Shown: piece by piece, positions 18,048 to 29,605 of the stretch
Layout of the letters: the number at the start of each line of letters is the position of its first letter
Numbering within the stretch: the stretch's first letter is position 1
Origin: Amycolatopsis tolypomycina
GTDB taxonomy: Bacteria > Actinomycetota > Actinomycetes > Mycobacteriales > Pseudonocardiaceae
Direction: 5' to 3'
NCBI RefSeq assembly: GCF_900105945.1
Contig: NZ_FNSO01000004.1
Location: forward strand, 7,072,001 to 7,136,000
Length of the DNA stretch: 64,000 nucleotides
Made by a program: the position numbers and the translations under genes
Notes under the pieces: generated by a model
The model's database searches: none
What the model was told of the DNA's origin: nothing
Seen by the model: only the letters and a program-made list of their open reading frames with translations

Positions 18048-18743
18048 TCAGGACGCCAGCATGTCGAAGTGAAAGCCGATCACGACGAAGGCGAACGCCA
18101 CCACGTACACGATCCAGCCCGGCTTCTTGTGGTCGAGCAGGAAGGCGATCCCCCGGCTCAACGGCCAGCAGATCCCGTAGATCACCACCGCCCACGGCAA
18201 CAGGATCAACCCGGCCAGGATCGCGGCGACCAGGACCACCGGCGCGAACAGGCAGCCCAGCCGCCCCACGCTCCGGGCCTCCGCCCTGCTCTTCGGCTTG
18301 GCGGCCAGCGCGGAACCGAGTGCGATGAAGAAGATGAGCAGGACCAGCGGGTACTGGAACCAGAAGGAATCCAGCACCGGCTTCGCCCAGGCGACCAGAT
18401 CCTTGACGGGCCGGATGAGGTGCTCTGCCCAGCCGAACACCGTGCCGGCGAGCGTGAGCGCGAAGAACGCGAGGTAAGCCAGCAAGGTGACGACGGCGAC
18501 CACGACCGAGACCCCTTCAGCCGGCGACGCCACCTTCTTCGTCCAGTTCACGACGTACAGCCGCTTCCCGAAGGCGCGCAACCTTTCCGGGCCGACGAGG
18601 TCGAGCACCACCGTCAGGCCGCCGGCGAACTGCAGCCCCTTGCCGATCCGGCCCCAGACGAGCATCGGCAGGCCCCACAGCTGCGCCCCGTCGACTTTTT
18701 CCCCGGCCCACCACCGCATCCACAGGTCCCACCACTGGCCCAT
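18048..18743 (-). CDS. Integral membrane protein, hypothetical
   Basis: From the ATG at 18741-18743 the protein has 231 residues. It opens with an aromatic amphipathic stretch MGQWWDLWMRWW. Four hydrophobic segments follow: one around residues 75-100, one near 130, and two near the C-terminus separated by ILLPWAVVIYGICWPLSR. No known family is recognised. It lies 38 bp downstream of the DUF255 gene on the same strand and may be in its operon. Confidence 0.7.
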   Translation of the reverse strand: MGQWWDLWMRWWAGEKVDGAQLWGLPMLVWGRIGKGLQFAGGLTVVLDLVGPERLRAFGKRLYVVNWTKKVASPAEGVSVVVAVVTLLAYLAFFALTLAGTVFGWAEHLIRPVKDLVAWAKPVLDSFWFQYPLVLLIFFIALGSALAAKPKSRAEARSVGRLGCLFAPVVLVAAILAGLILLPWAVVIYGICWPLSRGIAFLLDHKKPGWIVYVVAFAFVVIGFHFDMLAS

Positions 18744-18781
18744 CGGAAAAGCATAATTCGGGCGCGCGCTCCCCAGGGCGA

Positions 18782-20749
<1,968 letters not shown>

Positions 20750-20891
20750 GTGTCCAGGGTGGCACCCGGCAAAACCGGGCGCGCGGCAGCCGCGGCAAAT
20801 CTCGCGGCAACCTTTCGGCGGCCGGCGGCAACCCAGGGTCGTCCGGCCACGCGGCCGGCGTCAGAGGCAGCGACCGAAAGAGAGCACCGAC

Positions 20892-22664
20892 ATGTCCCCT
20901 CGCCCACCCACGCCGCGCCATCGCGGCCGCCGGCTGTTCCAGCGCCGGGGTTTCTGGGCGGCCGTCGTCCTGTCCGTCGTGACCGGTTCCGTGGTCGTGG
21001 TCAGCACGGCCTCGGCGGACACCGTGGACCCGAAGTCCTGGTACGTCCTGGTCAACCGCACCAGCGGTGAGGCGCTGGACGGCTCCGCCTTCGCGAAGAA
21101 CGACGGTGCGGCCGTGGTCCAGTGGGGCCGGCACGACGGGGCCAACCAGCAGTGGCGGTTCATCGACGCGGGTGACGGCTACTACCGGCTGCAGAACCGC
21201 AACTCCGGCAACGTGCTGGACGACTACCGCTGGTCGAAGACCGCCGGCGCCGCCATGGTGCAGTGGCACGACCTGAACGGCGCCAACCAGCAGTTCCGCC
21301 TCGAGAAGTCGCCGGACGGCCACGTGCGCCTGATCAACCGCTTCAGCGGCATGGCCGTCGAGGTCCCCGCCGGCTCGAAGACCCCCGGCACACGCATCGC
21401 CCAGTACTGGGACTGGGGCGGCGCCAACCAGCAGTGGCAGCTCGTCCCGGCCGGGAGCGTCGATGGCACCGCCCCGCCCACGACGGCCACCACACCGCGC
21501 ACCAGCGTGACGCCGCCGAGCCAGACCCCGAGCAGCACCCGCCCGGCGCCGGCGTCGTCGACACCCACCACCGGCCCCCGGGCTTCGACGACCCGGTTCA
21601 TGGGCAGCGACACGCTGCTCATCGGCGGCTCGATGAACGACGCCTCGGCCGCGGCCGCGCCGTTCGACATCCGCTACAACTACGTGCACAGCCAGCCCGC
21701 GCCGTCCTCGGACTACTACACGGCGACGCGCTGCAAGCCCGAGTGGTCGAGCTGGTGGGGCTGCTGGACCGGCGAAACCACCGCGCCCGGCTTCTACGTG
21801 ACCTGGGGCGACCAGCACGTGGCCCAGGCCACCTACCAGGGCAAGCCGCGCCCGCAGAAGTACCTCTGGACCTGGTACTCGCTGCGCGACCTCGGGGACG
21901 CGGCCGGTCAGGGCGACGGTCCCGGCGAGGTCGTCGCCATCAACCGGACCGACCTGCTGACCCGCTACCTGAACGACTACCGCTTCTTCCTCCAGAAGAT
22001 CGGCAAGTCGCAGGACATGATCGACATCGAGCCCGACTTCTGGGGCTACGTCCGCTCCCTCGGCAGCCCGCACCAGGTCCCCGCGCAGGTCAAGGCCGCG
22101 AACCCGACGGACTGCGGTACGCAGGAGAACAGCGCCGCCGGCCTGGCCCGTTGCCTGGTCGACATGGTGCACAAGTACGCGCCGAACGCGGGTGCGGGCC
22201 TCCACCTCACCTGCTGGGACTGGGAAAACAACATCCAGGGGTGTGTGAAGGACTACGCGGAACTCGGCGCGAAGAACGCCGACTTCCTGGTCACCGACGT
22301 GTCGGACCGCGACGCCGGCTGGTACGCGAAGCCGGCGAACGGCGGCCGCAACACCTTCTGGACCGAACAGCAGGGCGCGGCCACGCTGAAGTTCTACAAG
22401 ACCATGGCCGAATCGGTCGGCAAGCCCGTGGTTCTCTGGCAGGTCCCGGTGGGCAACATGGCGCAGGACAACACCTTGAACCACTACCAGGACGACAAGG
22501 TGGACTACTTCTTCTCGCACCTGGACCAGGTGGCGGACGCGCACGTCGCCGCCATCCTGTTCGGCGCCGGACAGCAGGAACAGACCTCGGTCGAGACCGA
22601 CGGCGGCAACCTGATCAAGAAGACGATCGCGTACCACAACTCGGGTGGGACACCGCTCAGGTAG
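20892..22664 (+). CDS. Secreted ricin-type beta-trefoil protein with C-terminal catalytic-like domain
   Basis: The 590-residue protein has a basic N-terminus and hydrophobic segment (residues about 19-43), an export signal. Residues 45-190 form a ricin-B/CBM13 lectin with three QxW-type repeats (NQQWRF, NQQFRL, NQQWQL). A Thr/Pro/Ser linker spans about 195-240. The C-terminal 340 residues contain DIRYNYVHSQP, MIDIEPDFWGYV, LHLTCWDWENN and VLWQVPVGN. These suggest a TIM-barrel glycosidase with an acidic DIEPD strand end, but I cannot name the family. It probably binds and cuts an extracellular polysaccharide. A strong hairpin terminator follows. Confidence 0.82.
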   Translation: MSPRPPTPRHRGRRLFQRRGFWAAVVLSVVTGSVVVVSTASADTVDPKSWYVLVNRTSGEALDGSAFAKNDGAAVVQWGRHDGANQQWRFIDAGDGYYRLQNRNSGNVLDDYRWSKTAGAAMVQWHDLNGANQQFRLEKSPDGHVRLINRFSGMAVEVPAGSKTPGTRIAQYWDWGGANQQWQLVPAGSVDGTAPPTTATTPRTSVTPPSQTPSSTRPAPASSTPTTGPRASTTRFMGSDTLLIGGSMNDASAAAAPFDIRYNYVHSQPAPSSDYYTATRCKPEWSSWWGCWTGETTAPGFYVTWGDQHVAQATYQGKPRPQKYLWTWYSLRDLGDAAGQGDGPGEVVAINRTDLLTRYLNDYRFFLQKIGKSQDMIDIEPDFWGYVRSLGSPHQVPAQVKAANPTDCGTQENSAAGLARCLVDMVHKYAPNAGAGLHLTCWDWENNIQGCVKDYAELGAKNADFLVTDVSDRDAGWYAKPANGGRNTFWTEQQGAATLKFYKTMAESVGKPVVLWQVPVGNMAQDNTLNHYQDDKVDYFFSHLDQVADAHVAAILFGAGQQEQTSVETDGGNLIKKTIAYHNSGGTPLR

Positions 22665-22667
22665 CCG

Positions 22668-22712
22668 GCCGGTGACCGCGCCCCCGGGAAAACCGGGCGC
22701 GCGGTCACCGGC
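22668..22712 (+). terminator. Terminator of the lectin-enzyme gene
   Basis: GCCGGTGACCGCGC (22668-22681) and GCGCGGTCACCGGC (22699-22712) form a 14-bp stem. After a one-base mismatch on each side it continues with CCCGG/CCGGG around a GAAAA loop. It starts three bases after the stop codon. Confidence 0.7.
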
Positions 22713-22726
22713 TCCTCGGCCACACT

Positions 22727-24100
22727 GTGCCGGTGTTGCTGACCATCACGACCACCCGGAAACCGGCCACCGACCTGGGCTTTCTCCTGCACAAGCATCC
22801 GGAGAAGGCGCAGTCGGTCGCGCTGTCCGCCGGCACCGCGCACGTCTTCTACCCGGAGGCGTCGCCGGACCGCTGCACCGCCGCCCTGTTCGTCGAGATC
22901 GATCCTGTCGAACTCGTCCGAGGAGGCGGGACGTCGCTGACGCAGTACGTCAACGACCGGCCGTACGCCGGGGGCTCGTACCTCGCGGTCGCGCTGCGGG
23001 CCGCGTTCACCACCGCGCTCGCCGGGCGGTGCACCGCCCGGCCCGAGCTCGTCGACGTGCCCTTCGACCTGGAGATCCACGTGCCGTCGCTGTCGGCCCG
23101 TGGCGGGCCCGAGGTCGTGCACAAGCTGTTCGAGCCGCTCGGCTGGCGCGTTTCGGCGACACCGATCCCGCTCGACCCGCAGTTCCCGCAGTGGGGCGAC
23201 AGCCGCTACGTCGACCTGCGGCTCACCGGCGTCCAGCGGGTCGCCGACGCGCTGCGCCACCTGTACGTGCTGCTGCCCGCCCTCGACGGCGACAAGCACT
23301 ACTGGGTCGGCCAGGACGAGGCCGACAAGCTGCTGCGCGCCGGCGACGGCTGGCTCGCCGCGCACCCCGAGCGGACGCTCATCACGAACCGCTACCTGGA
23401 GCGGCGCCGCCCGGTCGTCGCGTACGCCCTTTCGCGGCTGGCCGAGGCGGACGACGTCCCGGCGGAGGCCGAAGCGCTGGTCACCGAGGTTCCGGACAAG
23501 CCGGAGAGCCTCGCGTCCCAGCGTCACGGCAGCGTGCTCGCCGCGTTGCGGGCCGCGGGCGCCCGGCGCGTGCTGGACCTCGGCTGCGGCCCCGGCGCGC
23601 TGCTGCGCGTGCTCGAGAAAGAACGGTCGTTCACCGAGATCGTCGGCGTCGACGTGTCGAGCAGTGCGTTGAACATCGCGGAGAAGCGGCTGAAGGACAC
23701 CTCGCGCGTCACGCTGCGGCAGTCCGCGCTCACCTACGCCGACCCGGCGCTGGCCGGCTTCGACGCCGCCGTGCTCATGGAGGTCGTCGAGCACGTCGAC
23801 GCCGACCGCCTGCCGGCGCTGGAACACGCGGTGTTCGGCGTCGCGGCGCCGCGCACGGTGCTCGTCACGACCCCCAACGCGGAGTACAACCGGCTGTTCG
23901 AGTTCCTGCCGATGGGGCATTTCCGGCACGCCGACCACCGGTTCGAATGGACCCGAGCCGAGTTCCGCGCCTGGGCGGACAGCGTCGCGACCCGACGCGG
24001 CTACGACGTCCGATACGTGCCGATCGGACCGGAGGACCAGGAATCGGGACCGCCGACCCAGATGGCGGTCTTCACCACCCACAAGGAGGTGGCCGCGTGA
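22727..24100 (+). CDS. hen1: Hen1: 3'-terminal RNA ribose 2'-O-methyltransferase
   Basis: The 457-residue protein has a bacterial Hen1 N-terminal domain (LLTITTTRKPATDLGFLLHKHPEKAQ at the start). The C-terminal methyltransferase (about 250-457) carries the SAM motif VLDLGCGPGALL, the metal-binding MEVVEHVDADR and a late FRHADHRFEW. Hen1 methylates the 2'-OH at the break before Pnkp seals it, protecting repaired RNA from being cut again. Two GTG codons (22727, 22733) could start it; the conserved N-terminus favours 22733, which drops two residues. Its stop overlaps the Pnkp start as GTGA, so the two are translated as a unit. Confidence 0.93.
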   Translation: MPVLLTITTTRKPATDLGFLLHKHPEKAQSVALSAGTAHVFYPEASPDRCTAALFVEIDPVELVRGGGTSLTQYVNDRPYAGGSYLAVALRAAFTTALAGRCTARPELVDVPFDLEIHVPSLSARGGPEVVHKLFEPLGWRVSATPIPLDPQFPQWGDSRYVDLRLTGVQRVADALRHLYVLLPALDGDKHYWVGQDEADKLLRAGDGWLAAHPERTLITNRYLERRRPVVAYALSRLAEADDVPAEAEALVTEVPDKPESLASQRHGSVLAALRAAGARRVLDLGCGPGALLRVLEKERSFTEIVGVDVSSSALNIAEKRLKDTSRVTLRQSALTYADPALAGFDAAVLMEVVEHVDADRLPALEHAVFGVAAPRTVLVTTPNAEYNRLFEFLPMGHFRHADHRFEWTRAEFRAWADSVATRRGYDVRYVPIGPEDQESGPPTQMAVFTTHKEVAA

Positions 24101-26589
24101 AGCTGACCGTCCCCGACATGGCGCTCGTCGTGCTCGTCGGCGCTTCCGGCTCCGGCAAGTCCACGTTCGCGCGCACGCACTTCGCGCCGACGCAGGTGCT
24201 CTCCAGCGACTTCTTCCGCGGGCTCGTCGCCGACGACGAAAACGACCAGTCGGCGAGCGCCGACGCCTTCGACGCGCTCCACTACGTCGCGGCCAAGCGG
24301 CTCGCGGCCGGGCGGACGACCGTCATCGACGCGACGAACGTCCAGCGCGCTTCGCGGGCGAGCCTGGTGAAGCTGGCGAAGGAGCACGACGTGCTGCCGA
24401 CGGCGATCGTGCTCGACCTGCCGCTGCCGGTCTGCGTCGCCCGCAACGCCGGGCGGCCCGACCGCGACTTCGGCGACCACGTGGTCCGGCGGCAACGCGG
24501 CGAGCTGCAGCGTTCGCTGAAGTCGTTGGAGCGCGAGGGTTTCCGGCGCGTGCACGTGCTGCGGTCGGAAGCCGAGGTGGCCGAGGCGGAGATCGTCGTC
24601 GAGCCGCTGCGCAACGACAAGCGCGAGCTGACCGGGCCGTTCGACGTCATCGGCGACGTCCACGGCTGCGCGGCCGAGCTCGAGGAACTGCTGGCCGAGC
24701 TGGGGTACGTCGACGGCGTGCACCCGGCCGGGCGGACCGCGGTGTTCGTCGGCGACCTCGTCGACCGCGGGCCGGACACCCCGGGCGTGCTGCGCCGGGT
24801 GATGGCGATGGCGTCGTCCGGCAACGCGCTCGTCGTGTGCGGGAACCACGAGCAGAAGCTGGTGCGCGCGCTGCACGGGCGGAAGGTCAACGTCGCGCAC
24901 GGGCTCGCGGAGTCGCTGGAGCAGCTCGGCGCGGAGAGCGAGGAGTTCCGCCGCCAGGTCCACGAGTTCTGCGACGGCCTGATCGCGCACTACGTCCTCG
25001 ACGGCGGCAAGCTCGTCGTCGCGCACGCCGGGCTGCCCGAGCGCTACCACGGGCGCGCGTCCGGACGGGTGCGCAGCATGGCGCTCTACGGCGACACGAC
25101 CGGCGAGACCGACGAGTACGGCCTGCCGGTGCGGCTGCCGTGGGCGCGGGACTACCGCGGGTCGGCGATGGTGCTCTACGGGCACACGCCGACGCTGGAG
25201 GCGGAGTGGGTCAACAACACCATGTGCCTCGACACCGGCGCCGTGTTCGGCGGCAAGCTGACCGCGCTGCGCTACCCGGAGCGCGAAGTCGTCTCGGTGA
25301 AGGCGCACCGGGTCTGGTACGAGCCGACTCGCCCGCTGGATTCCGCGCGGCCGCTGGGTGGGCGCGAGCCCGCGGTGCTGGAGCTCACCGACGTCACCGG
25401 GAAGCGGATCGTGCAGACCGCGCACCACGGCCGGGTCGGTGTCTCGGCGGAGCAGTCGGCGGCGGCGCTGGAGGTGATGAGCCGGTTCGCGGTCGACCCG
25501 CGGTGGCTCGCGTACCTGCCGCCGACGATGGCGCCGTGTTCGACGTCGACGCGCGAGGACTACTTGGAGCACCCCGAGGAGGCCTTCGCCGAGTACCGGA
25601 CGGCCGGCGTGCAGTCGGTGCTGTGCGAGGAGAAGCACATGGGCTCGCGGGCCGTCGTGCTGGTCTGCCGGGACGACGAAGTGGCGTACCGCCGCTTCGG
25701 GATCCGCGGCGGCGGGGCGGTGTACACGCGGACCGGGCGCCCGTTCTTCTCGGCGGCGCAGAACGACGCGCTGCTGGCCGACGTGCGCACGGCGGCGGCC
25801 GGGCTGTTCGAGGAGCTGGACTCGGGGTGGTTGCTGCTCGACGCCGAGCTGCTGCCGTGGAGCGCGAAGGCGGGTTCGCTGATCGCCGACCAGTACGCGT
25901 CGGTGGGGGCGGCCGCCCAGGCGGTGCTGCCGTCGGCGGTCTCGGCGCTGGCGACGGCGGCCGCGCGGGGCATCGACGTCTCGGAGCTGCTGGCGCGGAC
26001 GGCGACCCGGGCGTCCACAGTGGACTCCTACCGGACGGCGTACCGGCGCTACTGCTGGCCGACGGCGGGCCTGGACGGCGTGCGGCTGGCGCCGTTCCAG
26101 CTGCTGGCGTCGGAGGGGAAGGCCTACCACGACCGGCCGCACGCCTGGCACCTGTCCGTGCTGGACCAGCTGACCGGACCGCGCTTCCAGCGCACCCGGA
26201 CGCTCGAGGTCGACCTGCTCGACGACGCGTCGGTCGCCAAGGGCGTCGCGTGGTGGGAGGAGCTGACGGCGGCCGGCGGCGAGGGCATGGTCGTCAAGCC
26301 GGCGGCGAACCTGACCCGGGGCACGCGCGGGCTGGTCCAGCCCGGGGTGAAGGTGCGCGGGCGCGAGTACCTGCGGATCATCTACGGCCCGGACTACACG
26401 CTGCCGGAGAACCTGGAGCGGCTGCGCAAGCGCGGGCTGAACCGGAAGCGGATGCTCGCGCTGCGCGAGTACGCGCTGGGGCTGGAGGCCCTGGAGCGGG
26501 TGGCGCGGGGCGAGCCGCTCTGGCGCGTGCACGAGTGCGTGTTCGCGGTGCTCGCGCTGGAGTCGGACCCGGTGGACCCGCGGCTGTGA
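24097..26589 (+). CDS. pnkp: Pnkp: RNA-repair polynucleotide kinase-phosphatase-ligase
   Basis: The 830-residue protein has three enzymatic modules in order. A 5'-kinase has Walker A GASGSGKST at residues 15-23. A metallophosphatase has GDVHG near 187, GDLVDRGP near 218 and GNHE near 248. An adenylyltransferase/ligase domain has EEKHMGSRAV containing the nucleotidyl Lys513 and a later GEGMVVKP. Pnkp heals and, with Hen1, seals RNA cut by ribotoxins. The GTG at 24097 lies 8 bp after an AAGGAGG ribosome site placed inside hen1, and overlaps the hen1 stop. The upstream in-frame extension is a shadow of hen1. Confidence 0.94.
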   Translation: MKLTVPDMALVVLVGASGSGKSTFARTHFAPTQVLSSDFFRGLVADDENDQSASADAFDALHYVAAKRLAAGRTTVIDATNVQRASRASLVKLAKEHDVLPTAIVLDLPLPVCVARNAGRPDRDFGDHVVRRQRGELQRSLKSLEREGFRRVHVLRSEAEVAEAEIVVEPLRNDKRELTGPFDVIGDVHGCAAELEELLAELGYVDGVHPAGRTAVFVGDLVDRGPDTPGVLRRVMAMASSGNALVVCGNHEQKLVRALHGRKVNVAHGLAESLEQLGAESEEFRRQVHEFCDGLIAHYVLDGGKLVVAHAGLPERYHGRASGRVRSMALYGDTTGETDEYGLPVRLPWARDYRGSAMVLYGHTPTLEAEWVNNTMCLDTGAVFGGKLTALRYPEREVVSVKAHRVWYEPTRPLDSARPLGGREPAVLELTDVTGKRIVQTAHHGRVGVSAEQSAAALEVMSRFAVDPRWLAYLPPTMAPCSTSTREDYLEHPEEAFAEYRTAGVQSVLCEEKHMGSRAVVLVCRDDEVAYRRFGIRGGGAVYTRTGRPFFSAAQNDALLADVRTAAAGLFEELDSGWLLLDAELLPWSAKAGSLIADQYASVGAAAQAVLPSAVSALATAAARGIDVSELLARTATRASTVDSYRTAYRRYCWPTAGLDGVRLAPFQLLASEGKAYHDRPHAWHLSVLDQLTGPRFQRTRTLEVDLLDDASVAKGVAWWEELTAAGGEGMVVKPAANLTRGTRGLVQPGVKVRGREYLRIIYGPDYTLPENLERLRKRGLNRKRMLALREYALGLEALERVARGEPLWRVHECVFAVLALESDPVDPRL

Positions 26590-26604
26590 GCCGCTTGCAG
26601 GAGG

Positions 26605-26952
26605 TCAGGCCGTCGAGGACAGCGCACCCTGGTTCTCGGCGGCCCACTCGGCGAGGTGCGCCAAGGGACCCCTGGCGAAGGACGCCCCCAACGGCGTGAG
26701 TTCGTAGACGGCGGCGTCGCGCCTGGCTTCCTGGGGCGTCCGCGCGATCAGGCCACGCGAGGCCAAGCGCCGGAGTGACTCGGTCAGCGCCTTGTCGCTC
26801 GCCCCGGCGATGCGGTCCAGGAGAACGCTGCGCCGGGTCGGTCCCATCCGGAGAGCGGAGACGACAACCGGGTCCCACGTGTGCCTGACGAGTTCGACCG
26901 CGGCTCGGACGTGGCAGTCCGAGACGAAGGTCTCGCAGCCCTGTTCGTTCAC
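26605..26952 (-). CDS. HxlR-family transcriptional regulator
   Basis: The 115-residue protein is a single winged-helix domain. It begins with a Cys-containing arm (GCETFVSDC), followed by LVRHTWDPVVVSALRMGPTRRSVLLDRIAGASDKALTESLRRLASRGLI and the wing residues VYELTPLG, the usual HxlR layout. HxlR proteins often sense electrophiles or redox state through an N-terminal Cys. The gene is divergent from a reductase-like gene (27040), which is its likely target. Its start is GTG at 26950-26952. Confidence 0.88.
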   Translation of the reverse strand: MNEQGCETFVSDCHVRAAVELVRHTWDPVVVSALRMGPTRRSVLLDRIAGASDKALTESLRRLASRGLIARTPQEARRDAAVYELTPLGASFARGPLAHLAEWAAENQGALSSTA

Positions 26953-27039
26953 TTGTCCAGCCTCCCACCCGCGCTCCTACCGATTGGCAGGAACGGGTTT
27001 CTTAGCGTCGTCGTGACACCTCACGAGATGAAGGAGACC

Positions 27040-27702
27040 ATGGTGAAGATCGGACTGCTGGGGACCGGAAACCTTGCGGTGGCGCTGGGAAGCGCATGGG
27101 CGGGCGCCGGGCACTCGATCGCGGTCACCGGCCGTAGCCCCGACCGGGCGAAGGCCGCCGCGGAGCAGATCGGTGCCGCCGCGACGCCGGTCGACCCGGG
27201 CCGGCTCGCGGGCCAAGCCGATGCCATCGTGGTGGCGATCGCCTGGGACGGGCTGGCGGAAGCACTGGAGCTCGTCGGCGGGGCGGAGGGGAAGCTGTCG
27301 GGAAAGACCGTGATCGATTGCACCAACGCCGTGGACTACGCGACCGGGCGCTTGCTCCCGGAGACCGGGTCGGCCGCCGAACTGGTCGCCGACGTCGCGG
27401 TCGGCGCCCACGTGGTCAAGGCACTGCACCTGTTCGCCGGCGCATCCTGGCCGTTCACCGGCGAGCAGGAGGCGGCACCGGTGGTCGCGATCTGCGGCGA
27501 CGACACCGACGCCCTGGATCGGACCGCCGCGCTGATCGGTGACCTCGGCGCACGGACCGCGGTATCGGGCGGGCTCACCGCCGCCCGGCAGGCCGAGGAA
27601 GCCGCCGGGTTCGTGATGCGGGTGGTCGCGGCCGGCGCGAACCCGCGCTTCGCGGTTCCGGACGTGGACCCCGTCCTCCTCCGCGCGGGGACCTCGGACT
27701 AG
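27040..27702 (+). CDS. NADP(F420)-dependent oxidoreductase-like Rossmann protein
   Basis: The 220-residue protein starts MVKIGLLGTGNLAVALGSAWAGAGHSIAVTGRSPDRA, a dinucleotide-binding GxGNxA fold as in NADPH-F420 reductases. A DCTNAVDYATG segment and the helix AARQAEEAAGFVMRVVAAG follow. It probably reduces or oxidises a small substrate with NADP(H); the substrate is not evident. AAGGAG at 27031-27036 fits the ATG at 27040 or the GTG at 27043. The divergent HxlR gene is its likely regulator. Its stop overlaps that of the converging small membrane-protein gene by two bases. Confidence 0.85.
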   Translation: MVKIGLLGTGNLAVALGSAWAGAGHSIAVTGRSPDRAKAAAEQIGAAATPVDPGRLAGQADAIVVAIAWDGLAEALELVGGAEGKLSGKTVIDCTNAVDYATGRLLPETGSAAELVADVAVGAHVVKALHLFAGASWPFTGEQEAAPVVAICGDDTDALDRTAALIGDLGARTAVSGGLTAARQAEEAAGFVMRVVAAGANPRFAVPDVDPVLLRAGTSD

Positions 27703-28028
27703 TCGGCTTTGGTGGCCGAGGAGTCCTTCGCGGGCTTCTCGGCCGCCTTCGGCGCCTCGGTCTTGGCCTCGGGTTCTGCAGCCTGCTCCTCGGCCGAGGC
27801 CGGCGGGTCGTCGAAGCTGGCCGGGACGCGCTTGAGGTGCTTGGTCATCGAGCGGACCAGGAAGGCCACCGCGATGAGGAACAGGATCAGCACCAGGAAG
27901 CCGACCGGGGAGGACTTGCCGAAGTCCTCCCCCTGCCCGCCGTTGTCGCCGTTGCCCGGCTGCTGCGTCAGCACCAGGGCCGACGCGGTCACCGGAAGCG
28001 CCACGCCGGCCGGCAGCGTCAGACTCAT
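27699..28028 (-). CDS. Small single-pass membrane protein of the mca operon
   Basis: The 109-residue protein has a short N-terminal region rich in Gly/Asn/Gln, one membrane helix ([18 protein letters not shown]), a basic [11 protein letters not shown] motif and an acidic/Ala/Lys-rich disordered tail. Its ATG overlaps the mca stop (ATGA), so it is translationally coupled to mca. It matches the position and layout of M. tuberculosis Rv1083. Function unknown. Confidence 0.85.
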   Translation of the reverse strand: MSLTLPAGVALPVTASALVLTQQPGNGDNGGQGEDFGKSSPVGFLVLILFLIAVAFLVRSMTKHLKRVPASFDDPPASAEEQAAEPEAKTEAPKAAEKPAKDSSATKAD

Positions 28029-28936
28029 GTGTTCACCTTCTCCTCGATGCCCGCGAACAGGTCGTCCTCCGGCAACGTGCTGTCGACCAGCGACTTGACC
28101 AGCTCGTACTCCTCGGTCGGCCAGACCTCGCGCTGCATCTCCCGCGGCACGGCGAACCAGCGGCTGGTCGGGTCGATCTGCGTGGCGTGCGCCTTGAGCG
28201 CCTCGTCCCGCACCTCGAAGTATTCACCGCACTCGACGCGGGTCGTCACCCGCTCCATCACATCGCCCCGCTCGGGGTCCCAGTTGGCCAGCCACTCGGT
28301 GTACGGAGACTCGAGACCGGCCGCCTTCAGCGCCTCGTCGAACAGGAGCATCCGGGCGCGCGAGAAGCCGTGCACGTAGTAGAGCTTCAGCGGCTGCCAC
28401 GGCTCGCCGGCGTCGGGGAAGCGCTCCGGGTCGGGCGCCGCGTCCCACGCCGCCATCGACACCTCGTGGGTGCGGATGTGGTCGGGGTGCGGGTAGCCGC
28501 CGTTTTCGTCGTAGGTGGTGATCACGTGCGGGCGGAACTCCCGGATCACGCGCACCAGCGCCTCGGTGGACTCCTCCAGCGGCACGACGGCGAACGACCC
28601 CTCGGGCACCGGCGGCAGCGGGTCGCCCTCCGGCAGGCCGGAGTCGACGAAGCCCAGCCAGCGCTGGCTCACGCCGAGGATCTTGGCCGCGCGGGCCATC
28701 TCCTCGCGGCGGATCTCGGCCATGTTGGCCAGCACCTCGGGCCGGTCCATGGCCGGGTTGAGGATGCTGCCGGCTTCGCCCCCGGTGCACGTGACGACCA
28801 GCACCTCGTGCCCCTCGGCGGCGTAGCGCGCCATCGTGGCGGCACCCTTGCTCGACTCGTCGTCCGGGTGCGCGTGCACCGCCATCAGGCGCAGGCGCGG
28901 GTTGGCGGTGTTCCTCAGCTCGTCGGCGTCCACCAT
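28025..28936 (-). CDS. mca: Mycothiol S-conjugate amidase Mca
   Basis: The 303-residue protein has the zinc-binding motif HAHPDDE at residues 21-27, [10 protein letters not shown], and [11 protein letters not shown] carrying the third metal ligand His. These are the features of Mca/MshB-type deacetylases. Mca cleaves mycothiol S-conjugates to release the mercapturic acid and GlcN-Ins, the detoxification step of mycothiol metabolism. Length and flanking genes (small membrane protein downstream, DUF4307 divergent, greA beyond) match the mycobacterial Rv1082 locus. Confidence 0.95.
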   Translation of the reverse strand: MVDADELRNTANPRLRLMAVHAHPDDESSKGAATMARYAAEGHEVLVVTCTGGEAGSILNPAMDRPEVLANMAEIRREEMARAAKILGVSQRWLGFVDSGLPEGDPLPPVPEGSFAVVPLEESTEALVRVIREFRPHVITTYDENGGYPHPDHIRTHEVSMAAWDAAPDPERFPDAGEPWQPLKLYYVHGFSRARMLLFDEALKAAGLESPYTEWLANWDPERGDVMERVTTRVECGEYFEVRDEALKAHATQIDPTSRWFAVPREMQREVWPTEEYELVKSLVDSTLPEDDLFAGIEEKVNT

Positions 28937-29070
28937 GCTCCGAACGACTCCCCTTCTGCCCTTATTCCGCGACCCACCTGCAGGCCGCCCACCCAGCGGG
29001 CGGATACTCGGGACGTACCCGCGTCACCATTGTCCAGACGGGTACGACAAGAACGAGCAGGAGGCCCGGG

Positions 29071-29514
29071 TTGGCAGGCGGACCGGCGGAAACGGCAGCG
29101 CCCGCGCTGCTCGCGGACCGGTACGGGACCAAGCGCGCCACGCCGTCCCGGCGGTGGCGGCGCTGGCTCTTCCTGGCCATCGCCCTGCTGGTCAGCGGCC
29201 TGATCGCCTGGATCGCGTACGTCAACCTCGGCTCGGCGCCGATCGACGCCGAGCGGATCGCGTTCAGCGAAAAACCGGGCAACGCGATGGAGATCACCAT
29301 CAACGTGACCCGGGACGACGACAACCGGCCGGGCGTGTGCGTCGTCCGCGTCCGCGACAGGACCGGCGCCGAGAGCGGCCGCAAAGAGCTCCTGATCCCC
29401 GCCGGCGTGAAGTACAGCAGGATGAGCACGACGATCAAGAGCATCGGGGAACCGGTGACCGCCGACGTCTTCGGCTGCTCGTACGACATACCACGCTACC
29501 TGTCAACCCCATAG
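29071..29514 (+). CDS. DUF4307 membrane protein
   Basis: The 147-residue protein has a basic N-terminus (ADRYGTKRATPSRRWRRW), one membrane helix (LFLAIALLVSGLIAWIAYV) and an extracytoplasmic beta-rich domain. That domain has ITINVTRDDDNRPGVCVVRVRD and a second Cys in VFGCSYDIP, typical of DUF4307. It is divergent from mca, as Rv1081c is from Rv1082 in M. tuberculosis. The start is TTG at 29071 with AGGAGG seven bases upstream. Function unknown. Confidence 0.88.
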   Translation: MAGGPAETAAPALLADRYGTKRATPSRRWRRWLFLAIALLVSGLIAWIAYVNLGSAPIDAERIAFSEKPGNAMEITINVTRDDDNRPGVCVVRVRDRTGAESGRKELLIPAGVKYSRMSTTIKSIGEPVTADVFGCSYDIPRYLSTP

Positions 29515-29605
29515 CGGCCAACGGGGTGAACCGCGCGCCCAACGCCCGGGGCGCGGGGAAATAACGGGCGTCGACCTCTCGCGCCGTGATACTCTGACCC
29601 CTCAG

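Noticed and set aside
22645..24096. In-frame upstream extension of Pnkp
   Set aside because: It overlaps hen1 in another frame; Pnkp has its own AAGGAGG and GTG at 24097.
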